64,000 bases of DNA. Source: Hortaea werneckii (taxonomy: Eukaryota > Ascomycota > Dothideomycetes > Mycosphaerellales > Teratosphaeriaceae). Shown here piece after piece: positions 42,135-52,016 of this stretch. Under the pieces are notes generated by a model. It was not told the origin of the DNA and searched no databases. It saw only the letters and a list, made by a program, of their open reading frames with translations. The stretch is from NCBI GenBank assembly GCA_037044905.1, contig JBAOKB010000182.1, positions 558,001 to 622,000 of the forward strand, written 5' to 3'. The translations under genes and the position numbers were made by a program. Within the stretch, counting starts at the first letter, position 1. Each line of letters starts with the position of its first letter.

Positions 42135-45100
42135 CTATGTGAAGAGCAGCAAAGTCATTGCGAGCATGGCCAGCTGAATCCACCAAGAAAACGGTTGACT
42201 GCGCACACCACCTGAAGACGGAGTTGGCAGGCTGGTCGTCGATGAGCTGGGTATCAAGTCTGTAGTCTGGCGGTGACTTTCTCTGCTGTCCCTAGATGTG
42301 GTGGCAGAAGCTTCCTTCGAGGTAGTTGAAACGCCGTATAGCGACTTGGTGATACTCCGGCCTGCGCTACCGACGACAATCCCACCGTCAACTGCCGAAA
42401 CTGTATTGCCTTCGATAGTCATAGCTGTCCCTCCGGCCGAAAGTGTCTCGCCATCAACAATCAACTCAGACTTCGATGCACCGGGCCTTTCGATGGCAGT
42501 CAATGTCGTCGACGGGAAAGAAAGTTCGACACTTCTGCTCCCTGACACGCCAGGTCGTCTATCCGAGTCAGACTGAGCGGGCGCTTTCGTCCATATCATC
42601 TGCAGCTGACCATTGTCTGCTACGGTCAATGTCGCGTGTGGGATCGAAAGCCCAGAGCCGCCAGCGGATATTGTTTGCTGGTCGACGATCACCACGTCCG
42701 ATCCAGACTTCGTCGCGGTATAGGGCTTGCCATCAATCGTAACTGTGGCTACGGTGCCAGGCTTCTTTGACGACTCAGTCTCTATTGCTGGCAGTCCCGT
42801 TGTCAGGGAGGCTTGTATGGTTTCTGTGCGCGATAGACTGAGCGCCCCTGTAGCACTGGTAAGATGTTGTCCGGACATTAAAGAAACCGCCATCTCCTGG
42901 TCAGCTGCCGATTTCTGAGTTCTTCCGGCGGTATGGCCCAGGGAAGTAGACGGAGCTACCGTCTCTGAGTTCGGTAAGGTCGCGTGAGGATCGCTCGTGT
43001 AATCGGCTCCAAGCACACTTGAGTCACCCATATCACCTGACGTGCCCCAAGAAGGTACATCGGCCGTCTTAGCCTCGTCCGATGCCTCCTCGCCGGAGCT
43101 TTCGTCCCCAGACCCAAGGCCGAAAATAATCGCCGTCGCAACAGGATCTGTATGATCACTGGCTTCTCCGAAAGTACCCGTCGATAACGTTTTGCCCACG
43201 TTTGACGCTGTCAGATATTTGCTGCTGACGGACAGCACAGTTACGGACGATGGAAGTGAATTTCCAGAAGCCTGAGAAGGCTGCTGTGCTGACGTCGTCT
43301 CTTCATCCGACGATTCATCCCGTATCTGCGTCGAGCCTCCAAACCCCATCGAAGTGCCGGATACTGGAGGAGCGATGCTCGGCGTGGCGTCCACTGAAGG
43401 TGCGGGGCTTGACCTGGCTGCGTCTCCGCCAGGATCTGCCAGAGTCGTGCCGATCAAAAGGGAGGTTGCTTCGATGTTGGATAGTTGAGAATATCCATCT
43501 AGCCATGAACTCCCCGGCGCTTCCACAGATTGATCAGATTGGGAGTTCCCTGCTGGATCTTGGACTGAAGCGTCACCTTGAGATTGCTCTGCGTGTGTTT
43601 CACCTGATTTACTTGAGGATTGTCCACCCTGAACGGTGCTTGGAGACTGTTCTTGATCGGCGGGGTCTTGAGGATCGAAGGTCTGCTCGACCTCCCCTCC
43701 TGACTTTGTACGACTCGGCTCGTCGGAAGCGCCAAATGCGAGCTCTGAGGTCTGTTCTCCCGCTTCAGAGCCTTTGGTCCCGCTTGCCGGCTCGTCTGGA
43801 GCTGGAGATGTTGGAACAGGCTTAGCCGCGTCCTTTGAGAAGGTTTTTGGCTGATTGACGCTCTCGTGGGGATCGGAAGTTTGCTCTGCTTCGCCCCCAT
43901 ACTTAGTAGGATCCGACGGGTCGGCTGCTCCAAATGCAAGCTCAGAAGTCTGTGTTGCCGCTGCTGAATCCGACGTCCTGCTTGCTGGGGCATCTGGTTG
44001 CGAGGAAGGCGACGCAGCCTCAGTCTGCTCAGTGTCCCCACCTACGGGCGTCGTCACACCCGCTACGGTACTGGCAGGTTTCAACGCCTTAGGCGGATCG
44101 TACAGTCCTTCCCAATCCAGCTCACAGTCTGCCCACGCCGGATCCATATCTCGAATCTGCGGCGGCACTGCCAGGATGGGACTGTAATCGTCGAAAACCA
44201 CGCTATAAGTGTCTCGTCCCATCACAAATCTCAGCTGGTTACGATATACTTCCGGAGGGATGGGCCAGTTCAAATCCGCGAGATCGAAAGGCCCGGCTCT
44301 CAAGTATGGAGTCGTCACCGCTACGGGGAATAGCGGATCTGATATTGTCGAGTATACAGTTCCGTACAGCCCATAGACGCTGGAGAGGTCCGTCTGATCG
44401 AGTGCAAGTATTGCGCCAGGATAGCGCTGGCCAACTTGCGAGCCACATTCGTTGTTTGCATAGGCGGTGTGGAAGGAGATGTAAACGCTTGGAGACGTCA
44501 AAGTCGTATCCTCATAGACCGCTGTCTCCGGACCTTCAATGGCCTCAGTCGCCAGCGCAGTGGGACCCAATGTTGTCGTAGGCGTGGAACGATTCCAACC
44601 TGCGTTGGTCTCTACTACCACTTTTCCCGATCCAGTGTTTGGGCCCGAGGGGCTAGCAGATGTCCTACTGACGGGAAAGTAAAGCAACTGCACGGTTCCC
44701 CCAGAGATGGTGCACTTCTTGCAATCCTTACTGAAAACACATTGCGTGCTTGTGCTCAGCTGACATTCCGGCTCAGCAACCGTATAATTCACCGGATACA
44801 CCCAAGACGAATAAGTATGCAAGACCGGATCCGGCGTCGAAGTGGTATAGATGGAGTACGTGCCGTCCACGGCATACCCCTGGCTGTGCGTGATGGTCCA
44901 CCACTGCGTGCCGGACTTCCAGAAATAGTCGGTCGTCAGCGTGCTCCTGTCCTCAGGTCTACAACTACTCGTCTCGCACGCCGCGTTCGCCGTCGTGAAC
45001 GATGTCGTCCCCGCATTTGCCACGTTCCCGTTCGGGATCGTGTCCGTGATCTTCGTTATCAGATACGTCACGCTGTACGTCGTCATCGTCTCCGGCGGGC

Positions 45101-45521
45101 GCTGGTAGGTCGATGTCGTATAACTCATTGATCGCGAGGCGTTCCCGGCGGATATCACGTATGATGATGACGATGACGACCAGCGCGATCGTTCCGCCGA
45201 ACAGGAATGTGCGAGCGCTGAGCAGGTGCTGTAGCACGCTTTGTCCGTCGACGAGCAGACGGGGTTGAAAGTCGTGTTCCCGTACGTCGCGAAGCCAGGG
45301 ACGGGCATCTCTGCCGTCGCCGTGCCATTCCAGAGGTAGGTCCCGGTTGTGATAGGATGCGAAGTATACGTACTGCCACTGCTGATCGGGACCGGAGGTC
45401 GTTCAAAGATGCGTAATGAGGACTCGTCTTCTGTCACAGTTGTTGATCGGACTGCATTCTGCGCCACTGCTGTAATACAGACTATCAAAGTCATCAAGGA
45501 GAGGTCGAGGAGTATTTGCAT
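42135..45521 (-). CDS. Large Ser/Thr-rich cell-surface protein, probably GPI-anchored
   Basis: A 1128-residue, intronless protein. The signal peptide is MQILLDLSLMTLIVCITAVA (ATG at 45521; the open frame upstream starts only at GTG). The first 450 residues are folded and Cys-containing (FNPVCSSTDKACYSTCSALA, CQLSTSTQCVFSKDCKKC), followed by about 350 residues of Ser/Thr/Pro/Gly/Asp-rich low complexity. Within this (about residues 520-620) the block QTSELAFGA...GGE.EQT.DP occurs twice. The C-terminal region has VTIDGKPYTA...ISAGGSGLSI and VDGETLSAGGTAMTIEG, a tandem beta-rich motif seen in fungal surface proteins. It ends with a hydrophobic tail (WWIQLAMLAMTLLLFT) after a Ser/Gly-rich stretch, as for GPI attachment. 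It is probably a wall protein or adhesin; no ligand is known. Confidence 0.85.
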   Translation of the reverse strand: MQILLDLSLMTLIVCITAVAQNAVRSTTVTEDESSLRIFERPPVPISSGSTYTSHPITTGTYLWNGTATAEMPVPGFATYGNTTFNPVCSSTDKACYSTCSALAHSCSAERSRWSSSSSSYVISAGNASRSMSYTTSTYQRPPETMTTYSVTYLITKITDTIPNGNVANAGTTSFTTANAACETSSCRPEDRSTLTTDYFWKSGTQWWTITHSQGYAVDGTYSIYTTSTPDPVLHTYSSWVYPVNYTVAEPECQLSTSTQCVFSKDCKKCTISGGTVQLLYFPVSRTSASPSGPNTGSGKVVVETNAGWNRSTPTTTLGPTALATEAIEGPETAVYEDTTLTSPSVYISFHTAYANNECGSQVGQRYPGAILALDQTDLSSVYGLYGTVYSTISDPLFPVAVTTPYLRAGPFDLADLNWPIPPEVYRNQLRFVMGRDTYSVVFDDYSPILAVPPQIRDMDPAWADCELDWEGLYDPPKALKPASTVAGVTTPVGGDTEQTEAASPSSQPDAPASRTSDSAAATQTSELAFGAADPSDPTKYGGEAEQTSDPHESVNQPKTFSKDAAKPVPTSPAPDEPASGTKGSEAGEQTSELAFGASDEPSRTKSGGEVEQTFDPQDPADQEQSPSTVQGGQSSSKSGETHAEQSQGDASVQDPAGNSQSDQSVEAPGSSWLDGYSQLSNIEATSLLIGTTLADPGGDAARSSPAPSVDATPSIAPPVSGTSMGFGGSTQIRDESSDEETTSAQQPSQASGNSLPSSVTVLSVSSKYLTASNVGKTLSTGTFGEASDHTDPVATAIIFGLGSGDESSGEEASDEAKTADVPSWGTSGDMGDSSVLGADYTSDPHATLPNSETVAPSTSLGHTAGRTQKSAADQEMAVSLMSGQHLTSATGALSLSRTETIQASLTTGLPAIETESSKKPGTVATVTIDGKPYTATKSGSDVVIVDQQTISAGGSGLSIPHATLTVADNGQLQMIWTKAPAQSDSDRRPGVSGSRSVELSFPSTTLTAIERPGASKSELIVDGETLSAGGTAMTIEGNTVSAVDGGIVVGSAGRSITKSLYGVSTTSKEASATTSRDSRESHRQTTDLIPSSSTTSLPTPSSGGVRSQPFSWWIQLAMLAMTLLLFT

Positions 45522-46267
45522 TATTGCTGAAGAACTCGCGCCTATTCGCCCTTCCCACCTGAGGATTGAAGGATGAAGAGAAGGAAATGTCACCTACCAT
45601 ATCATAACACGACAGGAAGCCGGAAGCACATAAGTATAGAGGGCTTTTCTCTTCCTTTTCTAAAATAGACATCACGCACGCGCTGGCGACGCCACTTCAC
45701 TGCAGTAGCATGTTTGGGACAAGGTGAAGTTGCTGGGGTTAAAGCTGCATGCCAAGCGGGCCTCCCCCGGCGGGCTGCATGAAGCAACTGGGATTTGGGC
45801 GCTTAGAAGCAAGTTGCTGCCAGGTACTATGTACCTACGCTTTATCTTTTTTTTTTCTTTTTCTTTTTTGGCACTGGCAATCACAACTAGATATTTTGAC
45901 ATGGGGATGAGGCTTTAAGAACCTAAGACGTTATGAATAGCAGAGCCATCCTGACTGTTTTTCTTAGACATAAAGCATGATGATCACTGTTTCTTATCTC
46001 GCCTCCCCCACCCTTCATTCCCGCAATGCAAATATCATGCCCCATTGCTCAGTCAGTACTATGCAAGCCTTGGTCTACTACCTTCAGACCGAGATAAAAA
46101 GCATGTCTCCTAGACGCTGTTCCCTAACGTCCTGATCGTGAGAGCTCATACCCAGTCCCTCCCTCCCCCCTAAACCAAAACCAAACCTCCCCACAAGAAA
46201 AAAAAGGAAAAATTCACCTCACCATCCCCCCTCCTCCCCCCCGCATCCAACGGCCCCGCGAGCCCTT
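45522..46267. other. Intergenic between the wall protein and Cdc16 genes
   Basis: About 745 bases: promoter side of the wall-protein gene and 3' side of CDC16. T-rich TTTCTTTTT near 45846-45872. No gene seen. Confidence 0.5.
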
Positions 46268-48426
46268 CTAAGACCCAACATCCGCCGGCCCCGCCACCGC
46301 CACCGCCCCATCCAAATCCATCCCCTCCCCCCCTCCCCCACCTCTCCTCCTCCTCCTCATCCCCCGCTGCTGCCCCCTCACGCCCTCCAACCGCCTCCTC
46401 AACCCCTCATCAACACCCTCCTCCTCCTCCCGTCCCAAACACCCCATCCCCTCCAACTCCCCCAACGCGCGGGCTAATAACTCGCTCGCCAGCGGATCCT
46501 GCGGCGAAATCGCCAGCGCCGCGTGGAACGCGAGCGTCGCTTCGAAGAACTCGTCCAGTTCGAGGTGTACGAGCCCTTTGGCTGTGAAGAGTGGGGGGAG
46601 GTCTGAGTTGGTGGTTGAGGTGGTGGTGGTGCTGGTGGTGGAGGGGTTGGGGGGGAAAGTGTGGGAGGAAAGGGAGGAGAGGGAGCCGAGCCGGATGACT
46701 TCGTCGAATTGCTGCAGACTTTCGCGGAAATGGCCGAGTTTCCGCAGGGCGTGGGCGAGGTTGAGCCGGAGAGTCGGGGTATGCGTGTCCGGGCTCCTCG
46801 GAGTCACAGCACCACCACCACTGCCTCCAACCCTCCCGCCCCCGCCATCTTCATCATCCCCACCACCACCCTCCTCCCCTTCTTCCTCCAGAATCCGCAA
46901 CCCCAACTCAAACCCCCTAACCGCCTTCCCAAACTCCCCCTCCTTATACCAACAAACCCCCATCTCATTCACGAGCGTCGGATCCCTCTCACACACCCCC
47001 CAAGCAGCGGTCAAGTACTCCCTGGCCACCACCAGATTCTCCAGCGCGAGCTCCTGCATCCCCAGGAACATCTGCGGCAGATGCGTCCCCTGGAAAAGTC
47101 GTGCAGCGGTACTGTACGCCGCGATCGCCTGGTCCGATTCGCCTTCGGCGGCGAACGTATGCGCGAACCCGATCCAGGCGGGTCCGAATTGCGGGTCGAG
47201 GAGCGAGGATTTGGAGAAGTAGCTCCGCGCTTCCGGGATGCGGGAGGTGAGGAGGTAGTACGTCCCGACTGCGAGCCAGGTGGTGGGGGAGGAGGGATGG
47301 GTAGAGGCGAGGTCGTGGGCGAGTGCGAATAAGGCTGTGGTGTGGTTTGCTTGGTAGAGGAGGCTGATGTGCAGGGGGAGGGTCGGGGTGTTGTAGGGGT
47401 CGAGGGAGAGGATGCGGGTTGTGAGGGCCAGGGCGCGCGAGGGTTGGGAGAGGGTGGAGAGGAGCTCGGCGCGGGATAGGAGGATGTCGGGATTCGAGGA
47501 GAGGGAGTAGTGTGTGCTGAGGGTTTCGATTGCCGTGGTGAATTCTTCGGGTCGGGAGTATTTGGATAGGCGGGTTAGGTAGAGGTTGCGGGTGAAGTCG
47601 GCTGCTTCGGCGGATGAGGATGAGGTTGTTGTTGTTGTTGTGGCGGTTGGTTTGCCCTCGCCGAGAGGATTTCGTTCTTCGTCTGGTGATGTTGACGACG
47701 GCGGTGGAACTTGGATGCTTTCAAAGTCTAATGAGTCCACGAATGCCCATTCCTCCCCCGGACTCATCAGAGAGTTCTTCATCAGTTGGTCGAATGCTTC
47801 GAAACATTGCACGTCGATGCGTACGGCGTCCTTGTAGCATTCCTTCGCCCGGTCGAAGGCGTTCTGTTTCGCGTGACAGAGGCCGCGGAGATAGCACATG
47901 CCGGCCTCATATTTCAGATCCTCTCGTCGTCCTAGATCGCGTTCCTCGCTCCGATCGGCCCGGTCTAATCGTCCTGCTGTCCCTTTGGCTTTGGACGAGT
48001 GGGATTTGGAGGCGCCATTGGTGGCATGGAGGTGTTGCAGCTTCCGTCTTGCGCTGTCGGTGGTGGTGATGAGATGGGTGGGGTTCTTGTCTCCCAGTAG
48101 AGCCAGAGCGTCCTCATGTCTCCCCTGCTGGACGTAGCAGTGGGCGGCGAGGTATTTGGCTGCGGGTGAGCGGTGGATCAGGTCGGCTCGGGCGAGGAAG
48201 GCGAGTGCTCGTGTATAGTTGGCGGCGTCGAAGTGGGCGTGGGCGAGGTTGAAGGCATCCGAGTCCGAGTCTAGCAAGGGTCAGTCAATACTTGCTGAAG
48301 AAGAAACCAAGCTATACAGAGCGACATACTGGTGATGGCTAACAACTTGTCACCCACGTAGATTGCGGAATCATACTGGTGCTTGGCGAGGGCGTCTTTC
48401 ATCCAGCGTCGAAGATAGGCTTCCAT
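46268..48426 (-). CDS. CDC16: Anaphase-promoting complex subunit Cdc16/Cut9 (APC6)
   Basis: A 699-residue TPR protein. Cdc16/Cut9 is a scaffold TPR subunit of the APC/C ubiquitin ligase that drives mitotic exit. The first exon (48426-48330) encodes MEAYLRRWMKDALAKHQYDS then AIYVGDKLLAIT, the classic Cdc16 N-terminus whose Met contacts Cdc26. A 59-base intron (GTATGT...GCTAG) leads to exon 2 (48270-46268). About ten tetratricopeptide repeats follow, for example AKYLAAHCYVQQGRHEDAL, CYLRGLCHAKQNAFDRA, AWIGFAHTFAAEGESDQAI, LVNEMGVCWYKEGEFGKAV and LNLAHALRKLGHFRESLQQF. Two Gly/Glu-rich low-complexity inserts break the late repeats, and the C-terminus is Arg/Gly-rich (MRRRRRGGGGG). It is divergent from the YJU2 gene. 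Confidence 0.93.
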
Positions 48427-48917
48427 GGTCGTCGCTTGTGTGCTAAAGACGGAGGAGCATCACCCACACTACCTTAAGGTATCAAGAGAAGCGGTAGTCA
48501 ATGAAATATCCAACACCACTGCGCCTGCTGAATGTAAGCTGCTATTCAATACCTATAGGTATCTCAATCAATATGACCGGCGCGCGGCGTCACTTACCTT
48601 GGGGAGAGAAATGGACGATTCGCGACTGCAGCCATTCATCTTTGTTTACTTCGCCCACCCTCTCCGCAGACTTCCAGTCATGTGATGGCGGGCGGGCGAG
48701 CTGACATGACTCGCGCCCCGAACTAAACTTACCAAAGCCAAGGTACATGTGCATCTCATCCACTGCTCCACTTTGCCTACTGTTCCTTCCCTCCTCGATT
48801 TCATTCCGCTCTCCGGACAGACTCCCACCCACCTCCTCACTCCTCTTCATCAACATCACATACCCACCAACCCAACAACTCCCACCCACCTCCACCCACT
48901 GACCCCCACCTTCCACA
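48427..48917. promoter_or_regulatory. Bidirectional promoter region, CDC16 / YJU2
   Basis: A 491-base stretch separates the two divergent start codons, so both promoters must lie here. The YJU2 side (48770-48917) is strongly C/T/A-rich on the plus strand, an unstructured leader. No individual factor site is claimed. Confidence 0.6.
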
Positions 48918-50033
48918 ATGTCCGAACGCAAAGTCCTCCAAAAATACTACCCGCCCGACTTCGACCCCTCAGCCATCGAAAAACGCCGCAAAGGCCCCAA
49001 ACAAACGGGACCCAAAATCCAACCCGTCCGCCTCATGGCCCCCTTCAGCATGAAATGCACCTCCTGCGGCGAATACATCTACAAGGGGCGGAAATTCAAC
49101 GCGCGCAAAGAAACCACCGAGGAGAAATACTACGCCATCTCAATCTTCCGCTTCTATATCCGCTGTACGCGCTGCTCGGCGGAGATCACCTTCAAGACGG
49201 ATCCCAAGAATATGGATTACACGTGTGAGCGGGGGGCAAGGAGGAATTTCGAGCCCTGGCGCGAGGCGAAGTTGGCGGAGGAGACGGAGGAGGAGAGACT
49301 GGATCGGTTGGAACGTGAGGAGGGTGAGAGGGATAAGATGGTTGAGTTGGAACAAAAGACGAATGATGCCCAGATGGAAATGCGGATTGCGGATGCGTTG
49401 GACGATGTGAGGATGCGGAATGCGATGCGCGAGAGGGGGGTGGGGGTGGAGGGGGCGCTGCAGGGGGTTGCGATGGATAGGGGGAAAGGGAACAGGGATC
49501 TGGAGGCCGAGAGGGTGGAGCGCGAGATTGAGGAGCAGGCGAGAAGGGCTTTTCAGAGTGCTACGGGGGAGAGGGTTAGGAGGTTGGATGGGGATATTGA
49601 GCTCGATGACTCGACGCCTGTTACTGCTCCGTCTTCAGCTTCATCTTCTTCTTCTTCGGCCGGTTCCTCCGCCCGCTCCTCCCTCGACATTCCCACCGCG
49701 CATCACTTCGATCCCTCCGGAGATTCCGACACAGCAGCCATGCCACCCCCTCCTCCCCCCTCAACCACCACCACAACGACGACGTCAGCTTTCCAGCGCA
49801 AACCGAAAACAAAAAAGGACTTCGCGTCTAGTCTCGGGATCAAGAAACCCGCCGCTTCTCCCGCGGCAGTTGATGCTGAGGACCATAAGAACCCGCCTCC
49901 CGACCGCAGCAGCCCGGCTGTTGCAGGCACGCACGTGGCGAATGGAGGCCTACCTCCTAAGAAAGAGGGTGGTGCTAGTGGGGTTGGGATCGGGTTGGTG
50001 GATTATGGGAGCGAGAGTAGCGATGGAGATTGA
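48918..50033 (+). CDS. YJU2: Splicing factor Yju2 (CWC16/CCDC94 family)
   Basis: A 371-residue protein of the Yju2/CCDC94 family, a step-one splicing factor that helps dock the branch helix in the spliceosome. The conserved N-terminus (MSERKVLQKYYPPDFDPS) is followed by MKCTSCGEYIYKGRKFNAR and FYIRCTRCSAEITFKTDP, whose two CxxC pairs bind zinc, and DYTCERGARRNFEPW. A charged helix (EEERLDRLEREE) continues to about residue 220; the rest is Ser-, Pro- and Thr-rich low complexity, and the tail is GLVDYGSESSDGD. Intronless; ATG at 48918 after a clear CACA leader. Frame and length are normal. Confidence 0.95.
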   Translation: MSERKVLQKYYPPDFDPSAIEKRRKGPKQTGPKIQPVRLMAPFSMKCTSCGEYIYKGRKFNARKETTEEKYYAISIFRFYIRCTRCSAEITFKTDPKNMDYTCERGARRNFEPWREAKLAEETEEERLDRLEREEGERDKMVELEQKTNDAQMEMRIADALDDVRMRNAMRERGVGVEGALQGVAMDRGKGNRDLEAERVEREIEEQARRAFQSATGERVRRLDGDIELDDSTPVTAPSSASSSSSSAGSSARSSLDIPTAHHFDPSGDSDTAAMPPPPPPSTTTTTTTSAFQRKPKTKKDFASSLGIKKPAASPAAVDAEDHKNPPPDRSSPAVAGTHVANGGLPPKKEGGASGVGIGLVDYGSESSDGD

Positions 50034-50101
50034 GGAACCTTACCGACAAACGACCCTCTAGAGGAGTTTATCTTGAAAGACATACAGAGCCCAAAAGGGA
50101 A

Positions 50102-50120
50102 GGGGGGGGGGGGGGGGGGG
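50102..50120 (+). repeat. Poly-G tract, 19 G
   Basis: Nineteen consecutive G residues about 70 bases after the YJU2 stop codon, so probably transcribed in its 3' untranslated region, where it could form a quadruplex. Confidence 0.95.
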
Positions 50121-50307
50121 TTTCCCTTTCCTCTTCACTTTTATCGTGTTGTTCCTTTTATGGAAAGGGGGAACGTTCTATCAGTTCCGAGGCGCGAACC
50201 GTCCTCTCTGTCTCGAAAAGACACAAAGATATCCTCTCCTGCACAGGGCGGGCGATCCTGTCATCCCAGCAGACACGAATGGCAGGGTCACCAAAATTGT
50301 CCCTATG

Positions 50308-50308
<1 letters not shown>

Positions 50309-50356
<48 letters not shown>
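50309..50356 (+). repeat. Poly-C tract, 48 C
   Basis: Forty-eight uninterrupted C residues, followed by TTTT and CCCCC. It is the longest homopolymer in the window and lies in the YJU2-CYK3 convergent region. The length in the real genome may differ, since such runs are read poorly. Confidence 0.95.
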
Positions 50357-51202
50357 TTTTCCCCCAAATCGTGAATGGAAGGGTCGCCCGCTCTGCCGCG
50401 CTTGGAAATCGGTGCCGAAGTCCCGTGCGTGTACGTTCTGATGGCTTGGGGAGGGGGAGAGGAGAATGGCCAACGGTCTCAAAGTATCCGGATGGCATCG
50501 AACGAGGAGAGGGGCATCAGAGGGGGGGATCAGAATGCCCTCTTTTCGTAGGGCGGTAGGAAAGTTCCTACGCTGTCCATGGCTTTTTGTAAGACCCGCA
50601 CGGTATTGGGAAATAGTATAAGATGAGGTTGTTGGGCACAGCGTAAGGCATGAGCTGGGTCCCGCGCTGTGCGGGGTTTTAGTTGGGGAGGGGCGCGTGT
50701 AAGGGAAATATAAGGGGGGACGTCACAGGAAGAAGAGGAAAGAGAAGAGGGAGGATGAAGACGATGAAGAAGGGGAAAACGAGGATTTGGGGAGGGTGGT
50801 CTTGAAAAAGGGAGACCTGATCTCTTGCTCATCGGTCGGGACGAAAGGCAAAGATCTCGTGAGATGGACGATTGTGCGCGGTTGGTTGAGGATGGACTGC
50901 TGGATTTCCCACCCCAAGGGGGAGGGGGAGGATGGAGATTCAGAGTAGCCTATTAGACTAGCTATTAGTACTATTGTAGGATCGTCTGGGGTTGTGCCTT
51001 GTTTCTGTGTAATGAGAATCCAGAGGGCGGGGTGGTTCATTTGCGAAATACAGCTGTTATGAATGTCAAAGGTAGGAGTGAGAAAACAAAAAGGGAAAAA
51101 AAAAAAAAAAACAAAGAAGAAGAAGAAGCAGGGATGAGGGGCGTTTAGACATCCCACAGCTCGCCTTGCATTTCTCCTTCTTCTTCTTCCCACCCCCCCC
51201 CT

Positions 51203-51225
51203 CCCCCCCCCCCCCCCCCCCCCCC
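51203..51225 (+). repeat. Poly-C tract, 23 C, preceded by a second C8 run
   Basis: A C8 run at 51193-51200, then a CT step, then twenty-three C to 51225, inside a CT-rich stretch of the same convergent block. Confidence 0.9.
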
Positions 51226-51369
51226 TTTTTCTCTTTCTTCCTCTCCCCACCCTCTTACCTATCCTGTGTCCTTATCCCGCCTCGTCCCTCCATTTCCTTC
51301 TCCCCGGGCTGAAAGAGGGGGTCCGCCGGACGCCCACCTCCCTCCCCCAAGTGAAAAAAAAAAAAGGAA

Positions 51370-51387
51370 GGGGGGGGGGGGGGGGGG
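51370..51387 (+). repeat. Poly-G tract, 18 G
   Basis: Eighteen consecutive G following an A-rich stretch. With the C-runs upstream it could also pair as a long imperfect inverted homopolymer arm. Confidence 0.9.
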
Positions 51388-51805
51388 TTCCCAAAAGGAA
51401 TGGTAGTAATTCATCCGACGTACCTCAGACAAAGTAATCGAAAATCGAAGAGAGAACAAAGTTCTACTACTGCTCTTCACCGCAAGAAACCTAAATGAAA
51501 AAATCAAAAATAAAAAGACAAGAGAACACGATTCATCTTACCTCCACCCTGATCCTGCAACTTTGTCTTTCCTACGTTGTTCCTTACCACTTTATATTTT
51601 CGTGTCCGATCAGAGAAAGAGACAAGTAAGGGCAGCTAAAGAAGAGAAAAAATAAGGAATTAAAAAACAAAAGGAAAGAGAAAAGAGAGCTATACCGGAA
51701 AATCGATCTGTAGTAAGGATATTGCTAACCTACACCATAAACTTTTTTCTCTTTTCCTTCTCTACGAGGAAAACGGCTAAATAGAAGGGACTAGAGGGAC
51801 ATTCT

Positions 51806-51840
51806 GTGAGAGAGAGAGAGAGAGAAAGAGAAAGAGAGAG
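51806..51840 (+). repeat. GA-rich microsatellite
   Basis: A run of mostly GA dinucleotides with AAAG interruptions, in the AT-rich half of the convergent block. Confidence 0.8.
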
Positions 51841-52016
51841 AAGGAAGACAGGGGTGGGAAGAACACTCCTTTTTTCCCCCAAGGAAAGAAAATAAAAATT
51901 AAAAAAGAGATGAAAAAGGAGGACGACTATAAATTACAACAGGCTTGACTAAGAAATACTATCCGGGCTTAAAAAACAACAAGCCAAAAAAAAAAAAAAA
52001 AAAAGGAAAGGTGAAT

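Larger units (their letters stand above)
50034..52016. other. Convergent intergenic block dense in homopolymers
   Basis: Almost 2 kb between the stops of YJU2 (+) and CYK3 (-). No gene is supported; the open frames here code only polyproline or polyglycine from C/G runs. It is instead marked by G19, C48, C23, G18, several A-runs of 10-18 and a GA microsatellite. The AT-rich half (51400-52016) is probably the CYK3 3' trailer. Confidence 0.6.

Noticed and set aside
42110..42140. GGTTCGAATC resembling a tRNA T-loop
   Set aside because: No stem, D-arm or acceptor pairing around it; it overlaps the stop of a protein gene.
46578..47332. Two plus-strand frames of 214 and 223 codons inside CDC16
   Set aside because: They are shadows of the TPR gene, low complexity from C-rich codons.
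50158..50498. Polyglycine/polyproline frames around 50.3 kb
   Set aside because: They are produced by the 48-base C run in different frames, not real proteins.
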